A program made the position numbers and the translations under genes. Positions 53,027 to 63,714 of a stretch of DNA of 64,000 bases are shown in pieces. The stretch is taken from contig CM035807.1 in the NCBI GenBank assembly GCA_020466095.1, forward strand, positions 43,684,286 through 43,748,285, given 5' to 3'. This DNA is from Chlorops oryzae (lineage: Eukaryota > Arthropoda > Insecta > Diptera > Chloropidae). The notes under the pieces were generated by a model. The model worked only from the letters and a program-made list of their open reading frames with translations. It was not told the DNA's origin and did not search any database. The stretch's first letter is position 1. Each line of letters begins with the position of its first letter.

Positions 53027-54259
53027 TCGACAGACAAGCGCGTATAGACAAGCGGGGACTGCCGAATAACAATAAAAATTAAAAACACTTCTCAATGTGA
53101 TCGTTTCTACCATATAAATAGTACTATATGGTTTCTACGTATTCCTAGCGTGTGCGTTGTCTTCATATAGAACGTTGTCTTTCTTTCCTCAATTTCATGC
53201 TTTCAGTGTTTGATATTTAAAATCAATGAAAGAGTACATTCTATCCTGTTTTAGGATTACATACTCCTTGGATATGTGAACAAACAAATTTTAAAAATAA
53301 AAACCAATTCCTGAATCCTGTATTTTTAAAGAAAATAACAGAGCAACAAAATATTTTCACTCCCCCTGCATACTCTATCGAAATTTTTTAAATTTGCGTG
53401 TCGCTGTTCGTTTGTATCAGCGTTTGGCTGCAACTAGTGTGAAGCTGTCATTTGTTTGTTGTATTTCTGCAACAAAAAATTACAACAAACACATGACAGC
53501 CTACGCTTTAGCTTTATTATAATTGCAGCCTTGGACATCTTAGTAGTTATATAGTCTTTGGTTGCATTACTTCAAACTACCATTCTCACAAGCATTATGC
53601 GGATTAACATACTGTCCGGAAATTTTCTTGCAATTTTTCACTTTGCACGTTAAAAATGTATGAATGAAATTGATTTTGAAAACTTTAATATGCAATTTTA
53701 ATATAAAAAGTGAAGTATAATTATTGTTTTCTATTTTATACTTATACTAAAAATCTCCAAAAAATTATAAAATGAGACTTATTTTCTAACTTTTAAATTA
53801 ATAAGTCTAAGAGAGTTTAAAAAATCGTCAAAAATAACGTACGTGAACTTAAATGCTCCATTTTATGTACACAATACGTGTTCTCTTATGGCGTTATCAC
53901 TTAAAACTATCGTCCGTAAATTGATTTTACAGACACTAGTTTTTTTGGTTCAAAAGTGCTTTATTTTAACTTTTCAAGTCAAATTACTAATATTGCATAT
54001 CACGAAATCCACGAAAAAGTCATCCGCATAGGTCAAAAATGAAATTGCAAAGATAGACCAACTTCACGTTTTAAGCTTAATTCTTCAAGTTAACGGTCGT
54101 TTTGCTTTGCTTTCTTTTAATTTCGCGAAGCGAGCGCAGTTGAGCAAAATTTTTGCAATTTCATATCGCTCTTTTCGGTGATTGCGTGCGCTGGTGGCTC
54201 AAATAAATTGGAAAAAAACACTTTATTCAAACTTATTGATATATTGCTAATAAATATAT
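53027..54259. other. Unassigned, with a small palindrome
   Basis: GGCTGCAACTAGTG ... AATTGCAGCC (53426-53530) is a fold of about 105 bases with internal TGTTTGTTG/CAACAAACA words. No genes seen. 54040-54260 has no recognised feature. Confidence 0.4.
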
Positions 54260-54840
54260 ATATGGGCATTTCCCTTGCTACGCACGTCACACTCGTACGC
54301 CTTTAATGTGTTAAAAAACCATGAAAAATTCAATATTAAAATCTCTTATTTTGGTAATTGAATAGCTTATTAAGCGTATTATACTCGGTGTAAAAGCTAA
54401 GAGTTTTGAAACGATAGGCTCTTAGATATATGCTTCCGAAAACGATACGTTATGTCACAAAAAATACCCAATAAACACAAAAACGATAACGTGTTCGAAT
54501 CGAATTCGTAGAGCGCGAATCGCAGTAAGCGAATTCGAATCGAATTCGATTCGAATTCGCGGAACGCAATTTTCGCGATATCGCGCTTTTATCGTATTTT
54601 GCGTTCGATTCGAATTTGATTCGAAGACAAAACGCGATAAGAATTCGAACCGTTTGCAACGAGCTCGCCTCGAGCTCGCTTTTTTATCGCGGATTTTAGA
54701 ATACGCGAGCTCGCGCTTTTATCGTATTTTGCGTTCGATTCGAATTCGATTCGAAGACAAAACGCGATAAGAATTCAAACCGTTTGCAACGAGCTCGCTT
54801 TTTTATCGCGGATTTTATAAAATGCGAGCTCGCTTTTTTA

Positions 54841-55765
54841 TCGTGGAAATCATAAGAGTCTTACCGACTACGGCACCCTGAAAGGGACTTTGAAGTTTTG
54901 TTGATATTTTGAAAAGTCCTCGAGGGCTCCCTGAAAAATGGCCCCAATGCAAAATGGCCCCAAACTGAAAATGAAAAAAGGCCCCAAAATTTGGGGTCAT
55001 TGTGCATTATGAAAAATTACCTCAAATCAAAAATGAAATTTGGCCCCAAAATAAAATGAAAAAGGCCCCAAAAACAAAAAGAGGTGTTTTTAATCGATAT
55101 GAAAAATGGCCCAAACTAGAAAATAAAACAGCCGTTATAGAATTTAAAAAATTAAAAATTAAAAAAAGACCCCAATTTTGGGGTAATTTTGCATAATGCA
55201 TTATTGCCCCACTTTGAAAAATTAAAAAAGGACCCAAAATTTGGGGTCATTTTGCGTTATAAAAAATTACCCCAAATCCAAAAATTTAAAAAGGCCCCAA
55301 AATTTTGTATTGAATTTTAGGGCGATTTTTTTGGGTCATTTTGCATTTTTCAAAATTTATGTTACATTTGGAGCCATGTTTCATTTTTTGATTTGGGGTA
55401 ATGCAAAATGACCCCAAATTTTGGGGTCTTTTTTTCATTTTTAATTTTTTAAATTCTATAACAGCCGTTTTATTTTCTAGTTTGGGGCCATTTTTCATAT
55501 CGATTAAAAACACCTCTTTTTGTTTTTGGGGCCTTTTTCATTTTATTTTGGGGCCAAATTTCATTTTTGATTTGGGGCAATTTTTCATAATGCAAAATGA
55601 CCCAAAATTTTGGGGCCTTTTTTCATTTTCAGTTTGGGGCCATTTTGCATTGGGGCCATTTTTCAGGGAGCCCTCGAGGACTTTTCAAAATATCAACAAA
55701 ACTTCAAAATCCCTTTCAGGGTGCCGTAGTCGGTAAGACTCTCATGAATTCCACGATAAAAAAGC
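54841..55765. repeat. GGCCCCAAAAT word palindrome inside E2
   Basis: Left part (to about 55190) and right part (from about 55420) are reverse complements, sharing CATAAGAGTCTTACCGACTA ... ACTTTGAAGTTTTGTTGATA and a run of GGCCCCAAA/TTTGGGGCC words with TTTTGCAT spacers. Confidence 0.88.
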
Positions 55766-56074
55766 GAGCTCGCATTTTATAAAATCCACGATAAAAAAGC
55801 GAGCTCGAGGCGAGCTCGTTGCAAACGGTTCGAATTCTTATCGCTATTTCTCTCGAATCGAACGCAAAATACGATAAAAGCGCGAGCTCGCGAAAATTGC
55901 CTTCCGCGATTCGAATTCAATTCGAATTCTTTAAAATATTTGTGTTTAGTGGATACGAAACTTTAATTCTCGAAGGTAGTTTTGTTAATTTGTTTCCAAA
56001 TCGCAAGACATTCGAGGTAAATATAGAATCAAGCTAAACATATAAACGAAAAAAAGTCATTCATTTCTATTCGG

Positions 56075-56212
56075 CGAAGACGGCGTAATGGGTAAGCAGA
56101 CTAGAAATAAGTATGACTAGAAATCAAGAGGTTCGGTGTTCAAATCCCACAGCCGGTGGATTCAAATGCGTGGTTACCAGCTTTAGAACCGTTTTTTTTT
56201 TTTTTTTTTTTT
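56075..56212 (+). other. tRNA-like module plus T23 tract in E2
   Basis: GACGGCGTAATGGGTAAGCA (A-box-like) and GTGTTCAAATCCCACAGCCG (B box), then GGTTACCAGCTTTAGAACCG and about 23 T's. It is the same module as E1 on the other strand. Confidence 0.65.
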
Positions 56213-57587
56213 TATCGAAAACAGTCTTATAATAAGACTGTTATTAGAATCATACATTAAATATAAAAATTAAATAATTTTTTTTACTAATCGTATATAA
56301 TCGAAAATTCGACAAAAAGGCGAATCGAATATGATAAAAAATTCGAATAAAGCGCGATAGCAAAACGATAGCAAAATACGAATCGCGCGCGATGCGTAAA
56401 CGATAAAAAATGCGATAAAAATATGAATCGCGTAAAAAGGTGACTCCCTCACGAATTCGAATTCGATTCGAGCTCGCCGCGAACACTCGCCGCGAAGAGT
56501 TTGCACGTCAAAACGAATTCGATTCGAATTCGATTCGAACTCGTTGTGCTTATTGGGTAGAAGTCGTTTTCAACTACATGTATACAATTACAAAAGTCTG
56601 CGAATTATGACCGAATTTTTTGATAAAAGTATTTTTAATTTTGCATGAAATAGTGATACTTACACATAATTGTGTCGTTCAAAAATCTTAATTTTTTCTT
56701 TACCTATGAATCGTTATATTATACGTTACGTCATATACGCACGTCACATATTTTTCTCAAAAGAAATCGTTGATACAGTTTCAAGTTTTCATTAAAATTT
56801 TATATTAAGAACAACGTAATTAGTATATGTATAAAGGTTTCAGAGGAAAAACAGATACACATGAATTATGAAATGTACGTTTTCAATGTATGCTTTTAGG
56901 CGATAGATTTCCAACTTCAGTGGGTCTTTCTTTATTGCTTCCCTATGATTTTTAGCGGCTTTCCTTTTTTTTCAGCAACCGACTCTATCTATATGAAAAT
57001 ACCGATGATAATAATAATATATGACTTTCAAATTGATTGATCTCACAAGTTCAGATACGTTACGTTACCGACTTTAAAAGTACTCAGTTCTTTTTAAATC
57101 TGCCAAAAAAATTGTTTTTTCCGGCTTTGGACAACAAAATTGCAATAGATTATAATTCTCAGCCACGAATTTCTGAGAAGATTGACGTGAAACGAAAATG
57201 TTCTGTTTTTCGCTTACGCACGTCACAGAAGAAAATCAGCGAAAAGAATACTAAAAAGAAAGCCATTAACAAATTTTCGACGGCCACTTTTGATTGTTTT
57301 TGAAGGATAAGTGTTTTACGATTTTTTTGCGTGATTAGCGCGTTGGTTACATCTACCTTAATAGCGAAAATGCTGTAAATAATATGCTATTAAAAGTCAT
57401 CAGAAATAAGAAAAGCAAAAGCTCAACTTTGCATTCGATTTTCATGAAACGAGAGATGACTTAAGCCATCAATATTTTCAAATAGTACCTTTCACACATT
57501 CCTCTTAGATAATATCAAATCAATAGGTTATTTTATTTACTTTGAAATTTTCGGTTACGGTTGACCTTTCTGCGGAAATGCCCATAT

Positions 57588-59324
57588 GCAAATATAAAAA
57601 ATTGTCATCGACATACCGAGGTAAGTCTATTCAAATAAAGTAAAAAAAAGTGTAACGCGTGCGTAACGAAATTGATATTTTTTCCAATACAGACTCTCAT
57701 ATAAGAAATTTTTTTTCGAAAATGATGTTATGTGTGGATTTTGAGACGGTAAAGCTGATTGACGGTGGCTCTGGGATAGCGTAGGGGATGCGTGCTATGC
57801 TCTTGATCCCAGGGTCCGAGGTTCGATTCCCGGCACAGGCGAAACGGAGTGTAATGTTCCAAGCCTAGCACTGGTTTTTTTAAAAAAATCGCATGTTAGG
57901 GGCACACTACATAAAAAGACATACACTCACACAAACACAAGAAAACCTCCGTGGTATCACAATGGGCCGATTAACGGCCTAAGTGGCAGCCACTTCAACC
58001 TACCTACCTAAAGCTGATTGACAATTTTTTTTTTTAATATCTTTATTGAAAAAAATTTCACGCGTTACGCACATGTTACACTTTTTCTTGAGTACGTGTT
58101 TTTTAGACACAAAGGGTATTTCCGACTGCAGCCCCCTGAAAGGAAATTTGAAGTTTTGTTAATTTTTAGATAGGTTTAACCTAAAAACACGCCAGGAACC
58201 AATTTTTAAGTTTCTTTTGCGGAGTGTCCTTGAGATATTCTTGAAAAATCCCTTTTGATAAGACTTGTTTTCAAAATTTTATATCAAAAAGTAATTATGG
58301 TAGAAAGATGAAAAAAGTGGCTGATGATAGCTAATTTAAACGAGAATGCAAAAACTGTTTTTTTAAATTTTACACTAAGAAAAAATTTTCCACAAAAAAA
58401 ACAAAATTAATTAATTTGTTTTCCAGTGTTTTACCGTTTTTGTGTCACTTTCTAGCTATTTAAAAAAAACTACTTCTAGGTATTACCTCTTATTCAAAAT
58501 AAAAATTATTTAAATCGAATCGTTACTTTTTGAGATAATTAGCAAAACGCAAGGGCACATAAATATATGCTTCCAGTACCAATATTCAATACAAACGTGG
58601 AAAAATTTTAGAAATTGGATGGAAGGAAAATGCGAAACATTTTTTTCATTTCCAATAAAAGAGATTATAAAAAAATTAGAGAATGTAAGGAATTTAAGGT
58701 TTTAATACATATGAACACATGGTGTAACAGTGCGTAACGGAAGATACATGTGCGTAACGGAGTTTAAAATTAAAAAAAGTTGTTTTATAATATTTTTTCT
58801 CAAATAACATACAAAGCTACTAGTATAATCTAGGATAACCTCTTATAGCTGTAAAAATATATGAAAATTCTATCTGAAGTCAATTCATAGAAATTTCAAA
58901 TAGAAGCTGACATAAAATTTCTAAAGGAATAATTTTGTAACGCGTGCGTAACGGACATTTTGCTTAATATCATCGAAATTTACAAATGGATTTAAAAACC
59001 CTTTACACGTTTTGAAAAGAGGGTAAAATTAATTAATAATAATTGGAAATCAGTTTTCTGAAAAAAATTTTTCTTAGCTAAACCAATTAAAATAATTAGG
59101 ACGCTGTAACAGTGCGTAACATGAATTTCGTGATATAATAATAATATATATGGGAACATTTTAATTTAATCTTCTTCAATGATATAAAAAATGAGATTTG
59201 ATATGAATTTAAAATTCAAAGATCGTGTTTCCAGACTCTTCGGCCTCGTCGTCATCATCAACATCAATGTTTTCGTCAACTTTGCACTCACGTGCTTCTG
59301 AGAAAATGGCCTGAAAAAAATTTC
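57588..59324. repeat. AT-rich stretch with recurrent GTGCGTAACG words
   Basis: GTAACGCGTGCGTAACG (57651, 58938), GTAACAGTGCGTAAC (58722, 59105), GTGCGTAACGGA (58751) and the inverse CGCGTTACGCAC (58061) recur in otherwise featureless sequence. A fragment near 58112-58165 (CTGAAAGGAAATTTGAAGTT) resembles the edge of the E palindrome. A SINE is inserted at 57764-58009. Confidence 0.5.
57764..58009 (+). mobile_element. tRNA-derived SINE copy 2, uninterrupted
   Basis: 246 bp from GTGGCTCTGGGATAGCGTAG to CCTACCTACCT, flanked by a perfect 13-base repeat AAAGCTGATTGAC (57751-57763, 58010-58022). The head has A-box (TAGCGTAGGGG) and B-box (GGTTCGATTCCC) pol III promoter elements. The body has GTGTAATGTTCCAAGC and AAGTGGCAGCCACTTC (a small palindrome), and the tail is (ACCT)n rather than poly(A). 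It needs a partner LINE to move. Confidence 0.92.
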
Positions 59325-59405
59325 CAGCTACCGAAACCCGAATTGCCAACTACCGAAATGAAATGCCAACTACCGGTTTTACGCACAAAAACCGGCTTAT
59401 TTTAA
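59325..59405. repeat. ACTACCGA word fragment, inverted copy
   Basis: CAACTACCGAAATG and CAACTACCGGTTTTACGC, then CTTATTTTAAGCACT. It is the reverse counterpart of 49183-49378. Confidence 0.45.
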
Positions 59406-59703
59406 GCACTGCCCTTGCTAATAAGTCGGCACAATTCAAAATTTTTTGAATCAATTTTTTTATGTTCGATTGCATTTTTCTTTAAGAAACCCAACACCTA
59501 GAAAATTAACGCTTATATTGAGCGATGCAGCAGTCGATTGAGAGTAATATAAGTAGAGCTCGGATTTTGAATATGTAAAAAAATGAAAAAAAAAAAAAAA
59601 ATTCTAAAAAATAAAAAAAAATAAAAATCAAAATATTCAAAAAATTCAAATGTAAAAAATTCCAAAATATTCGAAAAATTTAGCAACTATTCGAAAAAAA
59701 AAA

Positions 59704-60078
59704 CAAGTAAGGGTGTTATGGCCCGACAATTTTTAAGGCCATAAGGGGCCCCATATACCGACTTTTGTTAGATTTCTTTATGAAACCCACCTTTTTCCAC
59801 GCCCACTTTTCCAATTTTTAAAAATTCCAATCGGAGACTTAAATATACGCTCAAATTCTAAGTTTCATTGAAATATTTGGAAAAAGTGAGATTTCGGGAC
59901 AGTTTTGAGATTTTTGTACCAGAACCTAGTACCAGAGGTACCATGAATAATGGACCTATCACAAAAATTTTTGGAGAGGATGTTTATGGCTGCAAAGGAA
60001 GCATAAGTGCCAAATTTCGTTGAAGTCCCATTAGAATTTCGGGTGAAGGAGGCAATTTTCGAAAAACGCCCTTCGGAG
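59704..60078 (-). mobile_element. Helitron family B fragment (B7)
   Basis: CAAGTAAGGGTGTTATGGCC opens and family-B body text follows to CGAAAAACGCCCTTCGG. The hairpin is partly deleted and the 5' half is missing. Just after it, 60089-60130 (CAAGTAAGAGAGCTAAGGTC) looks like the 3' tip of yet another Helitron type. Confidence 0.6.
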
Positions 60079-60362
60079 TATAAAAACCCAAGTAAGAGAG
60101 CTAAGGTCGGTCCGACTATGGTATACGCAGCTTCCCAGTCTTTTATTCCGTAGTAAATCGAAAACAACTTCCATTCTCAGAGCCCAACATTAAGCTGTTA
60201 TAGCCTGTTCACACTTACTTGGGTATTTCGACTGGGTTAGCTCCTAGAACTAGCTGCAGCCACCCAGTTTCCTATAGAAAAGTGATAAAAGCTAACCCAG
60301 TAACCAACCTCGATAACAAAATTTGGAATTAACCCAACGGTTCACTGGTTTTAGGTTTTTTA

Positions 60363-61990
60363 TCAAATGTTTTTATTGCAATAAATATTTAGTACTTTTT
60401 CAATATTTTCTGCCGTGAGACTTTCTCTTTTATCAGACAGAATGTTCTTGTATGCTGAAAAGGACCTCTCTACATCGCAAGAAGATACTGGCGCATATAA
60501 GAATTTTTGCCAGTACTTCTTATCTACGCTGATATTTGCTTCGGTTTCCAAAGTATTGTTTAAAATATTTGCCAATGTGCAAATATCATTGTAAGCGGGA
60601 TTCTTGTCCAACACAACTTCAATTTTTTTTTACAATGGCGCTAATATGCCCTGGAATAGCTTCCATTTCCTGCTTTAATTAAAAAAAAATTTCTATTGAC
60701 TTTGTTAAGCGCATTCCCCTTGCCTCCAGCTCCATAATCGTTTGAGGCAACATCGAAAAATGGTTTCGAATAAAGAGCAAATCTATAAGCAGTTGTTGTT
60801 CTTTTTCTGCTTTTTGGGAATCTTTGATACATTTGGCTTCATCGGGATCTAGCGATTCCAGTACCGGAAAGGCAAATTCATTTAGCAAATGAATACAAGT
60901 GAAAAAAAATGACAACAAGTGTAAAGCCGGCATAAGACTTTCTTTTGTATACCTGTTGCATTTTTTCAAAATTCTCAGAATAAAACATTGCTGCGTTAAT
61001 CCATGTTCCCCACCTAGTCAAAATTGGGCGTGGTGGCAAAGGCGTATCACCCATGACTTCCTTGTAACGGGATATGCGTCACGGCGCCTTTAAAAACACT
61101 TTTTTAGTATTTGAAATAAATTTGTCCACCAAGGGAAAAGTGTCTCGTATTTTCTCGGCAATTCTATGAATTCCATGAACCAAGCACGTTAAGTGATTCA
61201 AATTCGGGAAAAATACTTTGAGATGTTGCGCAGCTTTCACCATATATGGAGCAGCATCAGTTACTAAAAGCAAAACCTTTTCTGCGTTTTGTCCACCTGG
61301 CCATAAATAAAGAATCGAGGAATTAATAAACCTAGCTGCAGAAGAATAATTCGTCTCCTGAAGTTCTTTACAGCACAGCAAAAACGATTCATTGCACGAC
61401 CTATCCAGTTTTCCAACTATGAAGTTGGCAATGCTTCGACCTGTTTTGTCAGTGGTCTCATCAACGGAAATCCAAACAAAGTTCTCTCCGATCTCCTCTC
61501 TTATAGTGTTCACAGTATGGGAGTAGACTTTGTTCAGGTAAGTTTTCCGAATTGTGGACTCATCAGGAATACTTCTTGAAGTATATTTTTCTAGAAAGCT
61601 TCGCCATTTTTGGTTGTTGAGGCTATTCTATGGCATGTTGATCGCAACCATTGCACTGCACAGTTCGTACTTAAAATCATCTCGCATAGTTTCTTGAAAG
61701 CTTATGCTGCGGTCCATTTCTTCAGCTTTGTTTGAATGAGTTTTAGTTGAAAGATGCTGCTCGATAAGGGACTTCTTTTCACAGTTCAGCTAGGCATAGG
61801 ACATATAGATACATATATTGTATATGCAAATTTTTAATTTAATGTAGATAGTTTGCAGTTAATGCAATCAACGTACCTCCGATTCGCACGCTTTAAAATA
61901 TATGCGGCCTTCAACAACAACCAAAAACTTGTTATTTATGGCACGAAGCCACTTTTGAAATAGTTTCTCCTCTTAAGGCATTTTGAAAAA
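60363..61990 (-). pseudogene. hAT-type transposase with DUF659-like domain, broken
   Basis: Minus-strand blocks in order: KLFQKWLRAINNKFLVVVEG (61960-61900); an apparent intron with GTACGT donor and AG acceptor near 61875-61790; EKKSLIEQHLSTKTHSNKAE (C...H zinc-finger-like); FVWISVDETTDKTGRSIANF; LLLVTDAAPYMVKAAQHLKV; HLTCLVHGIHRIAEKI; an LTRWGTW-like region; and the C-terminal FLYAPVSSCDVERSFSAYKN. Catalytic D-containing DETTD and TDAAPYM plus the SSxxVERSFS dimerisation block identify the family. Frameshifts near 61079, 60970 and 60640 kill it. It is the presumed transposase of element P, in which it lies. Confidence 0.82.
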
Positions 61991-62176
61991 ATTAGTTCGT
62001 TTTAGTATGCCTATTAAAATGTTGAATTGTCAAATTAAAAAAAAAAAGCCTACTTCAGTAAATAAAATATTCAAAAAGCACAGTTAAATGCAAAAAAATT
62101 CAAAAAAAATCAAAAAATTCAAGATATTCAAATTATTCAAAAAAATTCAAAATATTCAAAATCCGAGCTCTAAATA

Positions 62177-63453
62177 TTAGGTGTATAAAAAAAATCCATT
62201 ATTTTTCCAATAGATGGCGTTATTTTTGCATCTCGCGTTGTATAAGTCCGATCGTGTTCCGCTAGGGGGCATTAGAAAGATGACAGTTCCTACTAAAAAA
62301 AGCTTTTTTGACACTTTTTTGATTGATTGATTCAGTTTTGTTTGAGAGCTTGTCAAAGATGGACATCAGCAAAGGAAAATTCGCTACATTTTACAGTTTT
62401 TCTTCGATAAGGGAGAAAACGCAAGCCAGGCGGCTGAAAATGTGAATAGCGTTTATGGACCTGATACTGTAACAGCCAATCATGCGCAATTTTGGTTTCG
62501 TCGATTCCGTTCCGTTAACTTCGATGTCAAGGATGCACCACGCACTGGAAGGCCAATTGTCGAAAATGTCGATAAAATCATGGAAATTATCGAGTCCGAC
62601 CGTATGTTAGCACTGTTTCGATTGCAAAAGAGCTAAAGATTGACACAAAACCGTTTGGAACCATTTGAATAAGGCTGGATACACAAAGAAGCTCGATGTA
62701 TGGGGCCACACGAGTTAACGCAAAAAAACCTCATAGACCGAATTTCCATCTGCGAATCGCTGCTGAACCGCAACAAAATCGACCCATTTCTGAAGCGGTT
62801 GGTGACTGGTGATGAAAAGTGGGTCACTTACGACAACGTAAGCGAAAACGGTCGTGGTCGAAACACGGTGAACCGGCGGAAACGGTGGCCAAGCCAGGAT
62901 TGACGGCCAGGAAGGTTTTGCTGTGTGTTTGGTGGGATTGGCAGGGAATTATCTACTATGAGCTGCTCCCATACGGCAAAACTCTTAACTCGGAACTCTA
63001 CTGTCAACAATTGGACCGTCTGAAGGAAGCAATCGCCATAAGCGGCCAGCTTTGGCCAATAGGAGAGGAATTGTGTTCCATCAGGACAACGCCAGGCCAC
63101 ACACATCGATAGTGACTCGCCAGAAGCTCCGGGAGTTTGGTTGGGAGGTTCTTCTGCATCCACCTTATAGTCCGGACCTGGCACCAAGTGATTACCATCT
63201 GTTCCTGTCCATGGCGAACAATTTTGCTGGTGAAACATTCGCTTCAAGAGAGGCTTCTGAAATTCGACTGTCTCAATTTTTTGCTAATAGGAACGAGGGC
63301 TTCTATGAGAGAGGCATAATGAAATTACCTTTAAAATGGCAACAAGTTATCAAACAAAACGGCGCATATTTGACCTAAATCGGGTCATTCTAACTATCTT
63401 ATATAAAGCCCCAATTTAATGCAAAAATAATGGATTTCTTTTTCTACACCTAA
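62177..63453 (+). mobile_element. mariner 2 inserted in the target duplication of P
   Basis: TTAGGTGTATAAAAAAAATC and the complement ending CTTTTTCTACACCTAA are the termini. TA flanks both (62175-62176, 63454-63455). At 1277 bp it is full size. The insertion site is the TA inside the right-hand AATATAAG of hAT P, so it arrived after P. Confidence 0.92.
62359..63378 (+). pseudogene. mariner transposase, several frameshifts
   Basis: The ATG at 62359 begins MDISKGKFATF. Blocks include NHAQFWFRRFRSVNFDVKDA, ELTQKNLIDRISICESLLNR, VTGDEKWVTYDNV (first catalytic D), VWWDWQGIIYYELLPYGKTL, FHQDNARPHTS (second D) and HPPYSPDLAPSDYHLFLSMA (third D), ending QNGAYLT. The frame changes near 62430, 62640-62700, 62815 and 63045, so it is inactive. 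Motifs are closer to the mauritiana-type group than to the irritans copy at 21343. It is older and more decayed than that copy. Confidence 0.88.
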
Positions 63454-63530
63454 TATAAGTTTAGAAAAAATATTATTTCTCCTTAGTTTGAATTTTGAAT
63501 TGTGCTGATTTAGTAGTAAGGGTGCGATAT

Positions 63531-63714
63531 GTAAGGCGCTCAATGCTGTTAAAGTAAATTGAAAGGAAGAAACGAGTTAATTAATTTTTTTTTTTTTTTT
63601 TATGAAAGGAAATCAGATGACAGGTCGACAGATATAATATATAGAAAATGTATGAAAATGTTATTACCGTATGGGTTCAAGTAGCGAAAGTAAGCCAAAG
63701 TACTTCTTTGTTTT
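63531..63714. other. Unassigned spacer
   Basis: Contains a T17 run at about 63585-63601; nothing else recognised. Confidence 0.4.

Larger units (their letters stand above)
54467..56557. mobile_element. TIR element E2 (CCCAATAARCAC ends, TA duplication)
   Basis: CCCAATAAACACAAAAACG at the left and TCGTTGTGCTTATTGGG at the right, with TA on both sides (54465-54466, 56558-56559). It is oriented opposite to E1. Arms are TTCGAA/GAGCTC words; the centre is a GGCCCCAAAATTT palindrome (54841-55765); a tRNA-like module with a T23 tract sits at 56075-56212. E2 keeps the palindrome centre that E1 has lost to Helitron B2. Confidence 0.88.
54260..57587. mobile_element. TIR element F2 (ATATGGGCATTTCC ends), hosting E2
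   Basis: ATATGGGCATTTCC opens and GGAAATGCCCATAT closes it, as in F1. E2 occupies 54467-56557. The remaining 1.2 kb is AT-rich with ACGCACGTCAC words (54280, 56733, 57213). No coding frame. Confidence 0.6.
59554..62172 (-). mobile_element. hAT element P (TAGAGCTCGGATTTTGAA ends) with 8-bp duplication
   Basis: TAGAGCTCGGATTTTGAATA and the complement ending AAATCCGAGCTCTA bound 2.6 kb. The target duplication is AATATAAG on the left (59546-59553). On the right the same 8 bases are split by mariner 2 (AATA at 62173-62176, TAAG at 63456-63459). Arms contain AAAATTCAAA runs. A Helitron scrap and the transposase relic lie inside. Confidence 0.88.
59406..63530. mobile_element. MITE G copy 2, interrupted
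   Basis: The left part (59406-59553) and right part (63454-63530) align with G1 (19777-20019): CCCTTGCTAATAAGTCGG, AACCCAACACCTAGAAAATT, and AGTAAGGGTGCGATAT. The left tip is altered (CACTGCCCTTGC). hAT element P and mariner 2 lie inside. Confidence 0.8.
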
